Shown in pieces: positions 43,247-51,750 of a DNA stretch of 64,000 nucleotides. The stretch lies in assembly GCA_049517655.1 (NCBI GenBank), contig JBEKRQ010000002.1, positions 124,001-188,000 of the forward strand, read 5' to 3'. Position numbers and translations under genes: made by a program. The stretch comes from UBA11358 sp049517655. Its GTDB lineage: Bacteria; Verrucomicrobiota; Verrucomicrobiia; Limisphaerales; UBA11358. The notes under the pieces were generated by a model that searched no databases, was not told the DNA's origin, and saw nothing but the letters and a program-made list of their open reading frames with translations. Numbering within the stretch: the stretch's first letter is position 1; the number at the start of each line of letters is the position of its first letter.

Positions 43247-43708
43247 TCACCAGAGAAATGATTTTTGCTCGCCGAGTAATTGGTCGTCCGCCCGCAGTGT
43301 GACACGCCATGCGACGAGTTCGCCGAAATTTTTGTAATCTTCGCCGCCAAACGTCACCGAAGTCCAGTGACGGAAGTAACCGGGCTTCACAACTTGGTCG
43401 AGCGTGGCCTGACGCGGCAATCCGTTCTGGCCGATGCCACGAAGTTCAACGTACAATTTTAGTTTTGCATCGCCAACGTTTGACGCTTTCCACAAAACAT
43501 CGAACCGAATGGCGGAACGTTGATCGGGATGCTGGCGGAGATAAACCTGGTAGGCATCGCGGTCGTAAAGGCTCGGCGACAATGCGTCGTGGCCCTTGAG
43601 GTCGAGAAAGAGCGGCAAGACCTTGATGACGCGACCGGCGGCGGCTTCATCCGCAAAGGCCATTGAAAGCGAACCGAGCAAAAGCAACCCCATCAAGAAC
43701 CGGCGCAT
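43247..43708 (-). CDS. Secreted hypothetical protein
   Basis: 153 residues with a clean signal peptide (MRRFLMGLLLLGSLSMAFADE, cleavage after AFA). The mature part is mostly beta-strand-like with DLKGHDALSPSLYDRDAYQV and YVELRGIGQNGLPRQATLDQ, which suggests an immunoglobulin-like periplasmic or surface protein, but I recognise no family. It lies 47 bases downstream of gspK on the same strand, so it could be exported alongside or through the secretion system; nothing in the sequence proves that. Confidence 0.6.
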   Translation of the reverse strand: MRRFLMGLLLLGSLSMAFADEAAAGRVIKVLPLFLDLKGHDALSPSLYDRDAYQVYLRQHPDQRSAIRFDVLWKASNVGDAKLKLYVELRGIGQNGLPRQATLDQVVKPGYFRHWTSVTFGGEDYKNFGELVAWRVTLRADDQLLGEQKSFLW

Positions 43709-43754
43709 GACGGAACGATAATGAGTGGCGGCGCGAACTCAACTGTAATTCCTA

Positions 43755-44840
43755 TCATTTCCAGTAAAAGCTCAAGACCTGGATGTCCGTGCCGGAACTG
43801 CGAAAAAGGATGGCGACGTATTCGCGTTTGGAATCACCAATTCGGGCGGTCACGTGAACTTCAAACGTGGCACTGCGCACGGTGCAAATCCTGCTAAGTT
43901 GGGAGACGGTCTGTGGATTCAATCCCGCCGTGACGAGTTGGTTGACACTGGCAAAAGGCGTGTCGTCTTCGGTTCCTTCCGCGCCGTCGGGCCCGGCGCG
44001 CAGCTTGATGATATTTTGAGCGGTGGCTTCATCCACGCCCGGAATCATCTGCAGGACATTCACGTCGGCAGTGTTAACGTTGATGCGTCCGGTCGAAATA
44101 GGCGTGAAAATATCCGCCAATCCAAAGGGATAATCCGGCGCCTGGCCCGGTGAATGTCCAAAGCCGAGTTTATGTTGAAACACCGCAGGCGGATGATTCG
44201 AGGCGCTGCCGCCCCAGTAAATTTCCGGATGATCAAAAATTCCCCTGACCAGCAGTAATTCGGACAAGTCGTCAATCGGCGCGTTCTTGGCATAGTAAGG
44301 CGGGTTCAATCCTTGGTAATAATCGCTTTCCGCGCCGGAAAGACGCGGACTATCATCCGTGTCTATCCAATCCAAAATCGAATCGGCGATAATGGCCATG
44401 TCGTCCACATCCACACCCATCAGATTAAGCGCTTGCTGCAACGCCGTGGCGTTGGCCGTGTTGATGTTCACCCTGCGTTCGAGGTCAACGATTTTGAGCG
44501 AAACCGTCCCGTCACCGATTTGATAATTGTCCAGCGAAATTCCGGCCAGTGGGCTGTTTGACTCGTCGATGCTGCCCGGCCCGCCAGCCCAGATTTGATT
44601 CAACGCATCGTAAGGTTCTCCCGGAATCCTTGTTTGCTGGCACAAAACATAACGCGCCAATTCCACCCCCGAACGGCCAAGCCAGAGTAATTGTTCCTCG
44701 TTTTCGGCATTTTGCGCCAGCCTGGTTTCAACCTTCATCGAATACGCGAATCCCGCCGCCATGACGGACAGCACAAGAATCGCAATCATCACAATGATGA
44801 GTGCAATGCCGTTCGATTTGGTTTGAACGGGAATTTTCAT
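43755..44840 (-). CDS. gspK: Type II secretion minor pseudopilin GspK
   Basis: 361 residues. The prepilin-type helix is near the start (NGIALIIVMIAILVLSVMAA) but without the Phe-Glu of other pseudopilins, as is normal for GspK. The helix-hairpin-helix-type domains are visible (RRVNINTANATALQQALNLM and RINVNTADVNVLQMIPGVDE), with the calcium-site-like region DSPRLSGAESDYYQGL between. It caps the pseudopilus tip with GspI and GspJ. Its start touches the stop of gspJ. Confidence 0.92.
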   Translation of the reverse strand: MKIPVQTKSNGIALIIVMIAILVLSVMAAGFAYSMKVETRLAQNAENEEQLLWLGRSGVELARYVLCQQTRIPGEPYDALNQIWAGGPGSIDESNSPLAGISLDNYQIGDGTVSLKIVDLERRVNINTANATALQQALNLMGVDVDDMAIIADSILDWIDTDDSPRLSGAESDYYQGLNPPYYAKNAPIDDLSELLLVRGIFDHPEIYWGGSASNHPPAVFQHKLGFGHSPGQAPDYPFGLADIFTPISTGRINVNTADVNVLQMIPGVDEATAQNIIKLRAGPDGAEGTEDDTPFASVNQLVTAGLNPQTVSQLSRICTVRSATFEVHVTARIGDSKREYVAILFRSSGTDIQVLSFYWK

Positions 44841-45538
44841 TACTGCCCCCCCAGTCTGCCTTGTGTTTGTACCGCTACCGGCACTGTGATTGACGGCATG
44901 GCAACGACGCGTGTGACGGTCAATTCCGGGCCGGTGTCACCGAAACCGTTGTTGTTCTTATTCTCTCCGAGGGCGAGCGTGAAGCGCGCCATTGTCGGGA
45001 TTTGATTTGTGTTATCCCATTCGTCCGACCAATCATTCGCCGTTGTGTCCCAGCATTCGACGGTGAAACTTTTTACATTTCGCGCCAGCACCAGCGGGTG
45101 ATCATGTTCGTCCTGATCCACGTCCATGAGAATCGGGTTTTGCCGCAACACCAAATCTTTTTCCGAGTCCGCCCCGGCCTCAACCGTGAACGTCACACGC
45201 CGCATGTTGAAACTGCCAAACCGGCCATTGCGCGGAAAATCGTCCGGCAACCGCGCTGCAAAACTAAGCAACGGCTCGGTGCCGTTTTGCACGACGAAGG
45301 TGTAATACCGGGCAGACGCCTGAAATGACTGGACGCACATAAGCGCGTTTTCAATCGTCCGAACGGCGATGCGCTGGCGCTGGACTTGCGCCGCGGCTTC
45401 CTGTCCGGCCTTCGTGGCGCGCAGGATGAGCATCCATGATGAATAAATCGCCGCCAACACGAGGGTGAAAATCGTGACGGCGATCATGATTTCGATCAGC
45501 GTGAACGCGCGGCAAAGTGGATTTTTTTTTGGCTTCAT
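44840..45538 (-). CDS. gspJ: Type II secretion minor pseudopilin GspJ
   Basis: 232 residues from ATG 45536-45538 (MKPKKNPLCRAFTLIEIMIA), with the ATG overlapping the stop of gspI; a longer open frame runs back to 45886 but lies over gspI. Cleavage is expected between Ala and Phe (CRA|FTLIEIMIAVTIF). The body has ATKAGQEAAAQVQRQRIAVR and many Trp/Asp-rich strands as in GspJ. Forms the tip complex with GspI and GspK. Confidence 0.85.
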   Translation of the reverse strand: MKPKKNPLCRAFTLIEIMIAVTIFTLVLAAIYSSWMLILRATKAGQEAAAQVQRQRIAVRTIENALMCVQSFQASARYYTFVVQNGTEPLLSFAARLPDDFPRNGRFGSFNMRRVTFTVEAGADSEKDLVLRQNPILMDVDQDEHDHPLVLARNVKSFTVECWDTTANDWSDEWDNTNQIPTMARFTLALGENKNNNGFGDTGPELTVTRVVAMPSITVPVAVQTQGRLGGQ

Positions 45539-45966
45539 CTTCTCGTCGTTGCTCCATCGAGGCTGCCCGCCTGTGAATTCGGGCGGAAAAGCAAGATGCT
45601 CATTTTGGAAACAACCGGCTTGTCGCCCGAATTGTTTTGGATGATGAAATCCACCTGGAAGAGTTTGTTCGTTTGCACTTCCCGTATGTCGCGCATCCAC
45701 GTGTAACCTTGATATGCCTTGCCGAGCGAATCGCCGAGGTTGCCCGACCCGATGCCTTCGACGAGTTGGTTGGTTTGTGACAGTTCGCCCGCCAGCACTC
45801 CCGCGTCCACCATCGGCCGCTGCAACCGGCGCGCGTTGTCCAGTGAATTTGAAACCAGCGCCAGAATCACGAATGTCGCCGTGCAAAAGGCGACGAGCGC
45901 GAACATCACTTCCAAAAGTGTAAACGCGCGATGGGTCGTTCGTGTCCCGGCAGTTTGAATTTTCAT
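45535..45966 (-). CDS. gspI: Type II secretion minor pseudopilin GspI
   Basis: 143 residues with prepilin leader MKIQTAGTRTTHRA and helix FTLLEVMFALVAFCTATFVI. The region DNARRLQRPMVDAGVLAGEL follows where GspI has its short helix. Size and position between H and J identify it; sequence identity alone would be weak. Both ends overlap neighbouring genes by four bases. Confidence 0.82.
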   Translation of the reverse strand: MKIQTAGTRTTHRAFTLLEVMFALVAFCTATFVILALVSNSLDNARRLQRPMVDAGVLAGELSQTNQLVEGIGSGNLGDSLGKAYQGYTWMRDIREVQTNKLFQVDFIIQNNSGDKPVVSKMSILLFRPNSQAGSLDGATTRR

Positions 45967-46508
45967 CGTATCACTTCCACGGACGCCAGGCCGGTGGTGA
46001 CTTCCAGTGTGATTTTCAGATATTGATCGCCGGAATGCAGCACCAGCGTCATTTCATCACTTGTGCCGTTCGGAAAAAAACGCACACGCGCCTCGTCTGC
46101 GTCTTTGTATTCCAGCAAATTGATGTCAAGCATATCAATGGTTATGCCGTCGGCAAACTGCGTGGAGTTCAGCGATGAAGTGCCGGAAGTGGACGGTTTG
46201 CTCTCGCCTGTTGGAACCACCGATTGAGCGGAATCGTCCACCGAATTGATGGTTTCAACACCGGCAAGCGCAACCTGCCGTGATTGCGGATGGAAAACGA
46301 CGGTGGTCGTCTCACTTTGGAGAACCGCCTGGGCGCGCGCATGGCTGCAAATTTCCATCACGTCATTGACCGCTTTGCGCATCGGCCCCTGCCGTGTTGC
46401 TCGCAGGATTGCCGGCACACCCATGGTCATCATCAGGCCGATGATGGCCACGACCATCATGATTTCGATGAGCGTGAACGCCCGCAAACTGGCGCAGCGC
46501 CGCGACAT
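45963..46508 (-). CDS. gspH: Type II secretion pseudopilin GspH-like
   Basis: 181 residues from ATG 46506-46508 (MSRRCASLRAFTLIEIMMVV), overlapping the gspF stop. The leader ends in Ala before the Phe. The middle segment VNDVMEICSHARAQAVLQSE is the GspH-type helix, and later strands (TVVFHPQSRQVALAG, ADEARVRFFPNGTSDE) fit the GspH beta-sandwich. The major pseudopilin GspG, often found between F and H, is missing from this cluster. Confidence 0.83.
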   Translation of the reverse strand: MSRRCASLRAFTLIEIMMVVAIIGLMMTMGVPAILRATRQGPMRKAVNDVMEICSHARAQAVLQSETTTVVFHPQSRQVALAGVETINSVDDSAQSVVPTGESKPSTSGTSSLNSTQFADGITIDMLDINLLEYKDADEARVRFFPNGTSDEMTLVLHSGDQYLKITLEVTTGLASVEVIR

Positions 46509-47797
46509 CAATGTCCTCCCGCCGAACTGCCGATGCTCGAAATCATCGAGAACATCGCTCCGAGCACGGCCACGAGCAAAAAACCGACCACCGCCGCCAT
46601 GCAAACGATCAACGTTGGTTCAATCATGTTGGTCATCACGCGCAAGGCGATGTTCAGTTCATTTTCGTAAGTTTCGGCGACATTGTTCAACGCGCCGGGC
46701 ACGTCGCCCGTTTCCTCGCCGATTTTCACCAAGTCCACCATCAATTGTGGGAACACCTTGCTCTGCGCCAATGGTTGGGAGAGCGTCTTGCCGTCCGTCA
46801 CCGCGTCACGAGTTTTGGCCGCAGCCTCCTTGATGATGCGGTTGGGAATGACCTGCTCGGTGATTTTCAATGCGGTGAGCACCGGGACGCCGTTCTGAAG
46901 CAAGGTGCAAAGCGTGCGCGCAAATTGGCCATAAAGATTCAGGCACACCACGCGTCCAAAGATTGGGGCTTTCATTTTCCATTCGTCAATCTGACGCTGC
47001 CCGGCTTCAGTGGCCTGAAATCGTCTGAATAAAACAACCACGCCAATCACCACCAGCAGCATCAGCCACCAGTAATGTCTGCAAACATTGCTGATGCCGA
47101 TTAAAATCACCGTTGCCGTCGGCAACCGGGTAAATCCCACCTCGCCAAAGAGCGACATGAATCTGGGCAACATGACCGTCATAAAAAAAATGACCATGCC
47201 CACGCCCACGCAACATACCAGCGCCGGATAAATCAACGCCGAGGTGAATTTCGCCTGCACCTGGGCGAATTTTTCGAAGTGATCGGCCATGCGCCGGAGC
47301 ACATCCACCAAAGCGCCGCTTTGTTCGCCGGCGCGCACCATGTTCACATACAAGTCGGAAAAAATCTGCGGCTGCTTGGCCATCGCATCGGACAGGCCTC
47401 TGCCCTCGGTCACCTCCTGCCGGAGCTGGCGACTCACATCCGACGGAATGCCCTTTGTTTCCAGATACGTCATGCTCTGGAGCGCCGTCGCCAGCGGCAT
47501 CCCTGCATGAAGCAAATTAGCCAGTTGCTGGGTGAACGTTGCCAGCTCCTGCAACTTCGGCTTGCGCTTCCGCTGCAACTGTGCGCGCATCGCCGGCGGC
47601 AGAAATGCCATCCAATCCACCCCCTGCTTGACGCGCTTGTCAGCGGCCGCCGAACCACCTTTCGAGGCGTCTACTGCGATCGGGAAAAGTCCGAGACGTT
47701 CGACCTGCTCCACCGCCGCCGAACGGTCGGTCACGTCCAAAACACCCTCGACCAACTCACCGTTGCGGCGGCGCGCCCGATATGAAAACTGCGGCAT
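46508..47797 (-). CDS. gspF: Type II secretion inner-membrane platform protein GspF
   Basis: 429 residues with two T2SSF domains. The first (about 95-215) shows LATFTQQLANLLHAGMPLAT and AGEQSGALVDVLRRMADHFE; the second (about 295-420) FARTLCTLLQNGVPVLTALK and KIGEETGDVPGALNNVAETY; three membrane segments lie between and at the end. It couples the GspE ATPase to pseudopilus assembly. First gene of the F-H-I-J-K operon; gspD, gspE, gspG and gspC are not in the window. Confidence 0.93.
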   Translation of the reverse strand: MPQFSYRARRRNGELVEGVLDVTDRSAAVEQVERLGLFPIAVDASKGGSAAADKRVKQGVDWMAFLPPAMRAQLQRKRKPKLQELATFTQQLANLLHAGMPLATALQSMTYLETKGIPSDVSRQLRQEVTEGRGLSDAMAKQPQIFSDLYVNMVRAGEQSGALVDVLRRMADHFEKFAQVQAKFTSALIYPALVCCVGVGMVIFFMTVMLPRFMSLFGEVGFTRLPTATVILIGISNVCRHYWWLMLLVVIGVVVLFRRFQATEAGQRQIDEWKMKAPIFGRVVCLNLYGQFARTLCTLLQNGVPVLTALKITEQVIPNRIIKEAAAKTRDAVTDGKTLSQPLAQSKVFPQLMVDLVKIGEETGDVPGALNNVAETYENELNIALRVMTNMIEPTLIVCMAAVVGFLLVAVLGAMFSMISSIGSSAGGH

Positions 47798-47809
47798 AAC
47801 TTCCTCTAT

Positions 47810-48652
47810 CTAAAACCGTTGAAGACCAAAAGTTTCAATCGCGCCGCCGTGGCGATAGCCTTGCAAATCCAGCGTCACGTGTGAGTAACCGACCTTTTTG
47901 AGCGCGTCGGCAGCTTTCGTTGAAATGCCGTCTTCCAAAAATCGTGGAATCTCCGATAGCCCCAACTCGATGCGGGCGAGGTGTTGGATTATTTCGGATT
48001 TCGGATTTAATTCATGGTGTCTCACGCGCACGTCGTGAAAGTTAAAACTGCGCAAAACGTTTTCCGCCGCTTCAATCATCGCCAGTTTTTCCGGCGTGAC
48101 CGGCTCGCCATGGGGAATGCGCGAACTCAGACACGCCATCTGCGGTTTGTCCGCCGTCGGCAGGCCCAGTTGCGCCGACAACTCGCGGATTTCCGCCTTT
48201 GTCAAACCGGCCTCCTTGAGCGGTGCGCGCACTTGAAATTCCGCCGCCGCCTGTGCGCCCGGACGGAAATCGCCGTTGTCGCTGGCGTTTTCGCCGTAGG
48301 CAATCACCGCGAACTTTTCCGCGCGCGCAATCGGCGTCAGTTGCCCGAACAACTCATGCTTGCAAAAATAGCAGCGGTTCACCGGATTTGAGAGGTAATC
48401 TGGATTTTTAAATTCCGCCGTTTGCACGACGCGGACGGGAAATTGGAATCTGCCGGCGATTTCCAAAGCCTCCTTTAATTCACGCCGCGGCAGGCTCGGC
48501 GAATCGGCAATGACAGCTAGTGCGCGGTTGCCAAGCACTTCATGCGCCACGAGAGAGAGAAAAACCGAGTCCACGCCACCGGAATAGGCCACGAGGCACG
48601 AGCCATAGGCGCGCAGCGCGGCGCGAAGTTGTTCAAGCTTGCTTGCTGACAC
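47810..48652 (-). CDS. larE: ATP-dependent sacrificial sulfur transferase LarE
   Basis: About 280 residues from a GTG at 48650-48652 (VSASKLEQLRAALRAYGSCL), the best match to the family start; an ATG at 48749-48751 would add 33 residues. The PP-loop is AYSGGVDSVFLSLVAHE, the zinc/Fe-S-type pair is in NRCYFCKHELF, and the cysteine sacrificed as sulfur donor in L. plantarum LarE is present (ACLSSRIPHGEPVT). LarE modifies the nickel-pincer nucleotide precursor. larA, larB and larC are not nearby, so the target enzyme is unknown; the gene instead follows gspF on the opposite side. Confidence 0.88.
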   Translation of the reverse strand: MSASKLEQLRAALRAYGSCLVAYSGGVDSVFLSLVAHEVLGNRALAVIADSPSLPRRELKEALEIAGRFQFPVRVVQTAEFKNPDYLSNPVNRCYFCKHELFGQLTPIARAEKFAVIAYGENASDNGDFRPGAQAAAEFQVRAPLKEAGLTKAEIRELSAQLGLPTADKPQMACLSSRIPHGEPVTPEKLAMIEAAENVLRSFNFHDVRVRHHELNPKSEIIQHLARIELGLSEIPRFLEDGISTKAADALKKVGYSHVTLDLQGYRHGGAIETFGLQRF

Positions 48653-48751
48653 GGTCCAAAGCTCGCATTTGTTGCCGCGCTTGTCGAGCCGCGCAAAAAA
48701 TCGCAATCGTGCTTGACGCGGGCGGTCTTTCTGATTGGATATGTCATCCAT

Positions 48752-49147
48752 ATGAAGACAAAAATTTTTGCGGCGTTTATTGGATTGGCCATCATTGCCA
48801 CCGGTTGCATCTCCACCGTCAGTGGCACAAAAACGGCGGCAGTGCCGTTGGAGAAGGATCGCGTTGAGGGGCGTTATCAGCGCAGCGTGGATCAAGTCTA
48901 TCAGGCGGCGGTGCAGGTCATTCAAAACAATGGCGTGATCATCACGGAATTCATTCCGCACGACAGCGTCAATACCGTGCGCTCGTTGCAGGGCAAGGTG
49001 GGCCAGCGTGATATCTGGGTGCGCGTCGAAGCGGTGGATCCAAGAATCACCTCGGTCATCGTGCAGGCCCGTACGAAATGGGGCAATCGAGACATTGACC
49101 TGGCGCACGAGCTGGAAAAGGAAATTGCGTTACAACTGGCGCGGTGA
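48752..49147 (+). CDS. Small lipoprotein, DUF3568-like
   Basis: 131 residues with a lipoprotein signal (MKTKIFAAFIGLAIIATGCIS; Cys 19). The rest, VEGRYQRSVDQVYQAAVQVI, QGKVGQRDIWVRVEAVDPRI and RTKWGNRDIDLAHELEKEIA, follows the pattern of DUF3568-type lipoproteins (a small alpha/beta fold of unknown function). It is divergent from larE and convergent with the next gene, overlapping its end by 18 bases. A terminator-like hairpin follows at 49177. Confidence 0.75.
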   Translation: MKTKIFAAFIGLAIIATGCISTVSGTKTAAVPLEKDRVEGRYQRSVDQVYQAAVQVIQNNGVIITEFIPHDSVNTVRSLQGKVGQRDIWVRVEAVDPRITSVIVQARTKWGNRDIDLAHELEKEIALQLAR

Positions 49148-50353
49148 GCCGCGTTTCAACCCGATGTTTTGTTCATAAACGCCGAGTTTCACGCCCGGCG
49201 TTTCTTTTTGTCCGTTAAGCTCAAATTTCAAGCGTCCCAGCCGCGTTTGCGCCATTTCCGCCACAGCTAAATCAGGAAATCGCTCGATGATTTTTCCCAA
49301 AGTCAGGCGCACCGTCTCGTAGTCCGCGCCAAGTCGAATCTGCAAATCCGCCAGCAAATTCAGCCAGTGTGCCACGTGCTTGGCCGGTTGCTCCGGTTGC
49401 CCAATCAATTGCTCCAGTTCGAACGTCGCCAAATCCAGCCGCCGGTAATGTTCGGCGTAAATGATGGCCAGTTTTTCGCGCACCTCCGTATCGAGCGGAT
49501 GCTGCTCCAAATGTTTCACGTAAACGGCCGCGAGCTGCGCCGGATCCATTTCAGCTGGACGCAAATGTTTGGACGATGCCAACAGCCCGACGTTTTTGAT
49601 GCCTTCCGGCACGGCCATTGGCTGGTGGTCGTGCGACACCAGCAACTGTTTTTCCGTGCCGCCCAAATGCGCGATGCGTTGCGCGGCCTGCAATGCCAGC
49701 TCGGTGTCGGGAAATCGTGCGACGATTTTTTCAAATGCAGCGCGCGCCGAATTTACATCCTGCGCCAGTTTGAGATGCCAGTCGGCAAGCTGGTTCATCG
49801 CGGCGGCAACTTGCTTCGGCGGCGCTTCGGGCTGGTCGCAAAAATGGTTCAATGTCATTTCCGCCGACGGCAAATCCTTCAAATCCTCCGCCTGAATGCT
49901 GGCGAGCAACATCACGCCCTCCATGTCATCCGGGAAACGCGCGAGTTGCTCGCGAACTGCTACAACCGCTTCGAGAAATTCCCGGCGCATCCGCTTGGCT
50001 CGCGCGGCGGAATAATGCGGCTCCGGTTTTGGCGGTTCGTTGCCGCCGGTGTATAGCGAGGCAATTGGGTTGGCAATTATGTCAGTGATGCTATGCCTCC
50101 AAATAATAAACATTACGCTACCAAAAACCCAAGCCATGAAAATTCCGGCAACTGCGCCCCATCCTCCATTTTTAACTATCGGCACAATTACCCACACAAA
50201 GCCAGCGATCACCGGTATCGTAATTACCCATTTGAAAATCAACTTTGGCGGATCGTCGCTCTGTTTGAGCGCGCGCCAGAAAAGCCAGACTACGAAGCAA
50301 ACTAGGATAACCCACAAAATCACATCTCCAGCGATTTCCAAAGTCCAGTTCAT
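49130..50353 (-). CDS. Membrane protein with TPR-like helical repeats
   Basis: 407 residues. Three hydrophobic segments near the N-terminus (about 8-26, 44-60, 68-86) are followed by a long helical region (about 115-390) of TPR-like units: FLEAVVAVREQLARFPDDME, SAEMTLNHFCDQPEAPPKQV, SARAAFEKIVARFPDTELAL, TVRLTLGKIIERFPDLAVAE. The repeat-FP-D-ending pattern resembles tetratricopeptide proteins such as YbgF- or BamD-like folds. The helical part should be cytoplasmic or periplasmic depending on whether there are two or three real membrane segments. Not recognised further. Its 3' end overlaps the lipoprotein gene and contains that gene's terminator. Confidence 0.7.
   Translation of the reverse strand: MNWTLEIAGDVILWVILVCFVVWLFWRALKQSDDPPKLIFKWVITIPVIAGFVWVIVPIVKNGGWGAVAGIFMAWVFGSVMFIIWRHSITDIIANPIASLYTGGNEPPKPEPHYSAARAKRMRREFLEAVVAVREQLARFPDDMEGVMLLASIQAEDLKDLPSAEMTLNHFCDQPEAPPKQVAAAMNQLADWHLKLAQDVNSARAAFEKIVARFPDTELALQAAQRIAHLGGTEKQLLVSHDHQPMAVPEGIKNVGLLASSKHLRPAEMDPAQLAAVYVKHLEQHPLDTEVREKLAIIYAEHYRRLDLATFELEQLIGQPEQPAKHVAHWLNLLADLQIRLGADYETVRLTLGKIIERFPDLAVAEMAQTRLGRLKFELNGQKETPGVKLGVYEQNIGLKRGSPRQL
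49177..49209 (+). terminator. Intrinsic terminator of the lipoprotein gene
   Basis: Stem AAACGCCG / CGGCGTTT (eight pairs) around an 11-base loop, then CTTTTTG on the plus strand. It lies 30 bases after the lipoprotein stop but inside the last codons of the opposite-strand gene, which therefore encodes ...KLGVYEQN... through it. Confidence 0.65.
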
Positions 50354-50404
50354 GGGTGGTAGATTAAAACTTCATTCCGTTTGCCATTGGGCGCAAGCAG
50401 TTTT

Positions 50405-50833
50405 TCAACCGTAACGAAACGGCCTCGTCATCGCAAATGCGTTCGGTAAATGCCGGATTTCACGCACGTTGCCGTCCGTCAGCAAAACCTCAACGATGTC
50501 GAAACGGATTTTTACCGGCGGATTTTTCAACAACTGCAAATAATCGAGCGCGGCCTGTGAAAGCCGCCGCCGCCTTTGCGCGTTCACCGCCGCCGCCGGT
50601 CGCGTCCATTCCTCGGACGAACGGGTTTTGACTTCCACAAACGCCAGGCAATCGCCATCGCGGAAAATCAAATCAATCTCGCCGCGTTGCGAACGGAAAT
50701 TGGCCGTGAGAAATTTCAATCCCTGCCGCCGTAAAAACTTTTTAGCCGCGCCCTCGCCCAATTTGCCGCGACGCAAATGTTCCGCCCGCTTTTTGCCAGC
50801 AAACCGCGCTTTTAATTTTTTCAGCAGATTCAT
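50405..50833 (-). CDS. yraN: YraN/UPF0102 family endonuclease-like protein
   Basis: 142 residues from ATG 50831-50833 (MNLLKKLKARFAGKKRAEHL). A restriction-endonuclease-like fold with the catalytic line GEIDLIFRDGDCLAFVEVKT RSS split around Asp, Glu-x-Lys (here GEIDLI and VEVKTR). KLGEGAAKKFLRRQGLKFL is the family's N-terminal block. Thought to act on DNA near replication or repair; role not settled. It commonly neighbours rnhB, as it does here (the rnhB gene starts upstream on the same strand). Confidence 0.9.
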   Translation of the reverse strand: MNLLKKLKARFAGKKRAEHLRRGKLGEGAAKKFLRRQGLKFLTANFRSQRGEIDLIFRDGDCLAFVEVKTRSSEEWTRPAAAVNAQRRRRLSQAALDYLQLLKNPPVKIRFDIVEVLLTDGNVREIRHLPNAFAMTRPFRYG

Positions 50834-50867
50834 TTCCGGCCACGGATTGAACCGGATGAAACACAAA

Positions 50868-50983
50868 TTTTTATCCGCAGATTACACAGATTACGCCGAT
50901 TAAATCCGGCACAAAAATCTGCGCGAATCGGCGAAATCTGCGGATGTCTTTCATCCATATTTAATCTGTGTTTCATCTGTGAC
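50868..50983 (+). repeat. CAGATTA repeat tract between rnhB and yraN
   Basis: Composed of TTATCCGCAGATTACACAGA, TTACGCCGATTAAATCCGGC, AATCTGCGCGAATCGGCGAA ATCTGCGGAT and TTTAATCTGTGTTTCATCTGTG. The first and third parts are complementary enough to fold into one long imperfect stem. Same word family as 30349-30428 and 7862-7894. No ORF. Confidence 0.6.
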
Positions 50984-51640
50984 TCAAAAAAGTTCGTGTT
51001 CCGCCGATCTCAATGGCGCGAAGCTGCGGCGATGAATCTGACAGGGGCCGTGCGCCGCAATCGCCGCGAAATGACGCGCCGTGCCGTAACCCTTGTGTTT
51101 GGCAAATCCGTAAATCGGCCATTGCCGGTCAAACTCCAGCATCAGCCTGTCGCGCGTGACTTTGGCCAGCACACTCGCGGCAGCGATGGAATAACTGCGC
51201 GCGTCGCCCTTCACAATCGCTGTTTGCGGGACGCGCATCGTCTTGACCGGCCACCCGTCCACAAGCGCGTGCTGTGGTTGTGGATTCAATTTCGCCAGCG
51301 CCTCATTCATTGCGCGATGCGTGGCGCGGAGGATGTTAATCGCGTCAATTTGCGCGGCGCCAATTTGCGCGATGGCAAATTCCACTTCACCGCAGGATGT
51401 TAGAAATGCGAAAAATTTTTCGCGCTGTGCCTTGGTGAGTTGCTTGGAATCATTGAGGCCGTCGAGCTCGCGCGGCAGACCGGTTTTGGCCCATTTTGCC
51501 GGCAAAATCGCCGCCGCGGCAACGACCGGCCCGGCGAGCGGACCACGGCCTGCTTCGTCCACGCCCGCGACGCGCGTCACGCCGCTATCCCATAACACGC
51601 GCTCGAACTCGAACCGATCCGTTTGTATTGCGCGAGCCAT
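50984..51640 (-). CDS. rnhB: Ribonuclease HII
   Basis: Removes ribonucleotides from DNA and RNA primers. 218 residues. The catalytic acids are in VAGVDEAGRGPLAGPVVAAA (Asp-Glu), ELDGLNDSKQLTKAQRE and later HALVDGWPVKT, with SIAAASVLAKVTRDRLM and GYGTARHFAAIAAHGPCQIH as further family blocks. N-terminus MARAIQTDRFEFERVLWDSG is a little longer than in E. coli. Its stop codon falls next to the repeat tract. Confidence 0.95.
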   Translation of the reverse strand: MARAIQTDRFEFERVLWDSGVTRVAGVDEAGRGPLAGPVVAAAAILPAKWAKTGLPRELDGLNDSKQLTKAQREKFFAFLTSCGEVEFAIAQIGAAQIDAINILRATHRAMNEALAKLNPQPQHALVDGWPVKTMRVPQTAIVKGDARSYSIAAASVLAKVTRDRLMLEFDRQWPIYGFAKHKGYGTARHFAAIAAHGPCQIHRRSFAPLRSAEHELF

Positions 51641-51750
51641 TGTGTTTGCCGTGTCAATAGCAAGGCCTTTCGGTCATGCTGTCAAAAACAAAATCCATGT
51701 TTTAACTAAATGGTTTGACGGCGGTTGTCATGGCATCATCCTAATGACAT

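Noticed and set aside
45539..45886. Long N-terminal extension of gspJ
   Set aside because: It is antisense-free but lies over gspI, and the prepilin leader must be close to the start.
50868..50983. Possible CRISPR array from repeated CAGATTA words
   Set aside because: Units are short, unevenly spaced, without constant repeats and spacers, and no cas genes are near.
51641..51750. Second attachment site copy of tRNA-Val at the other side of the glycosyltransferase
   Set aside because: No stretch matching the 3' end of the tRNA was found there.
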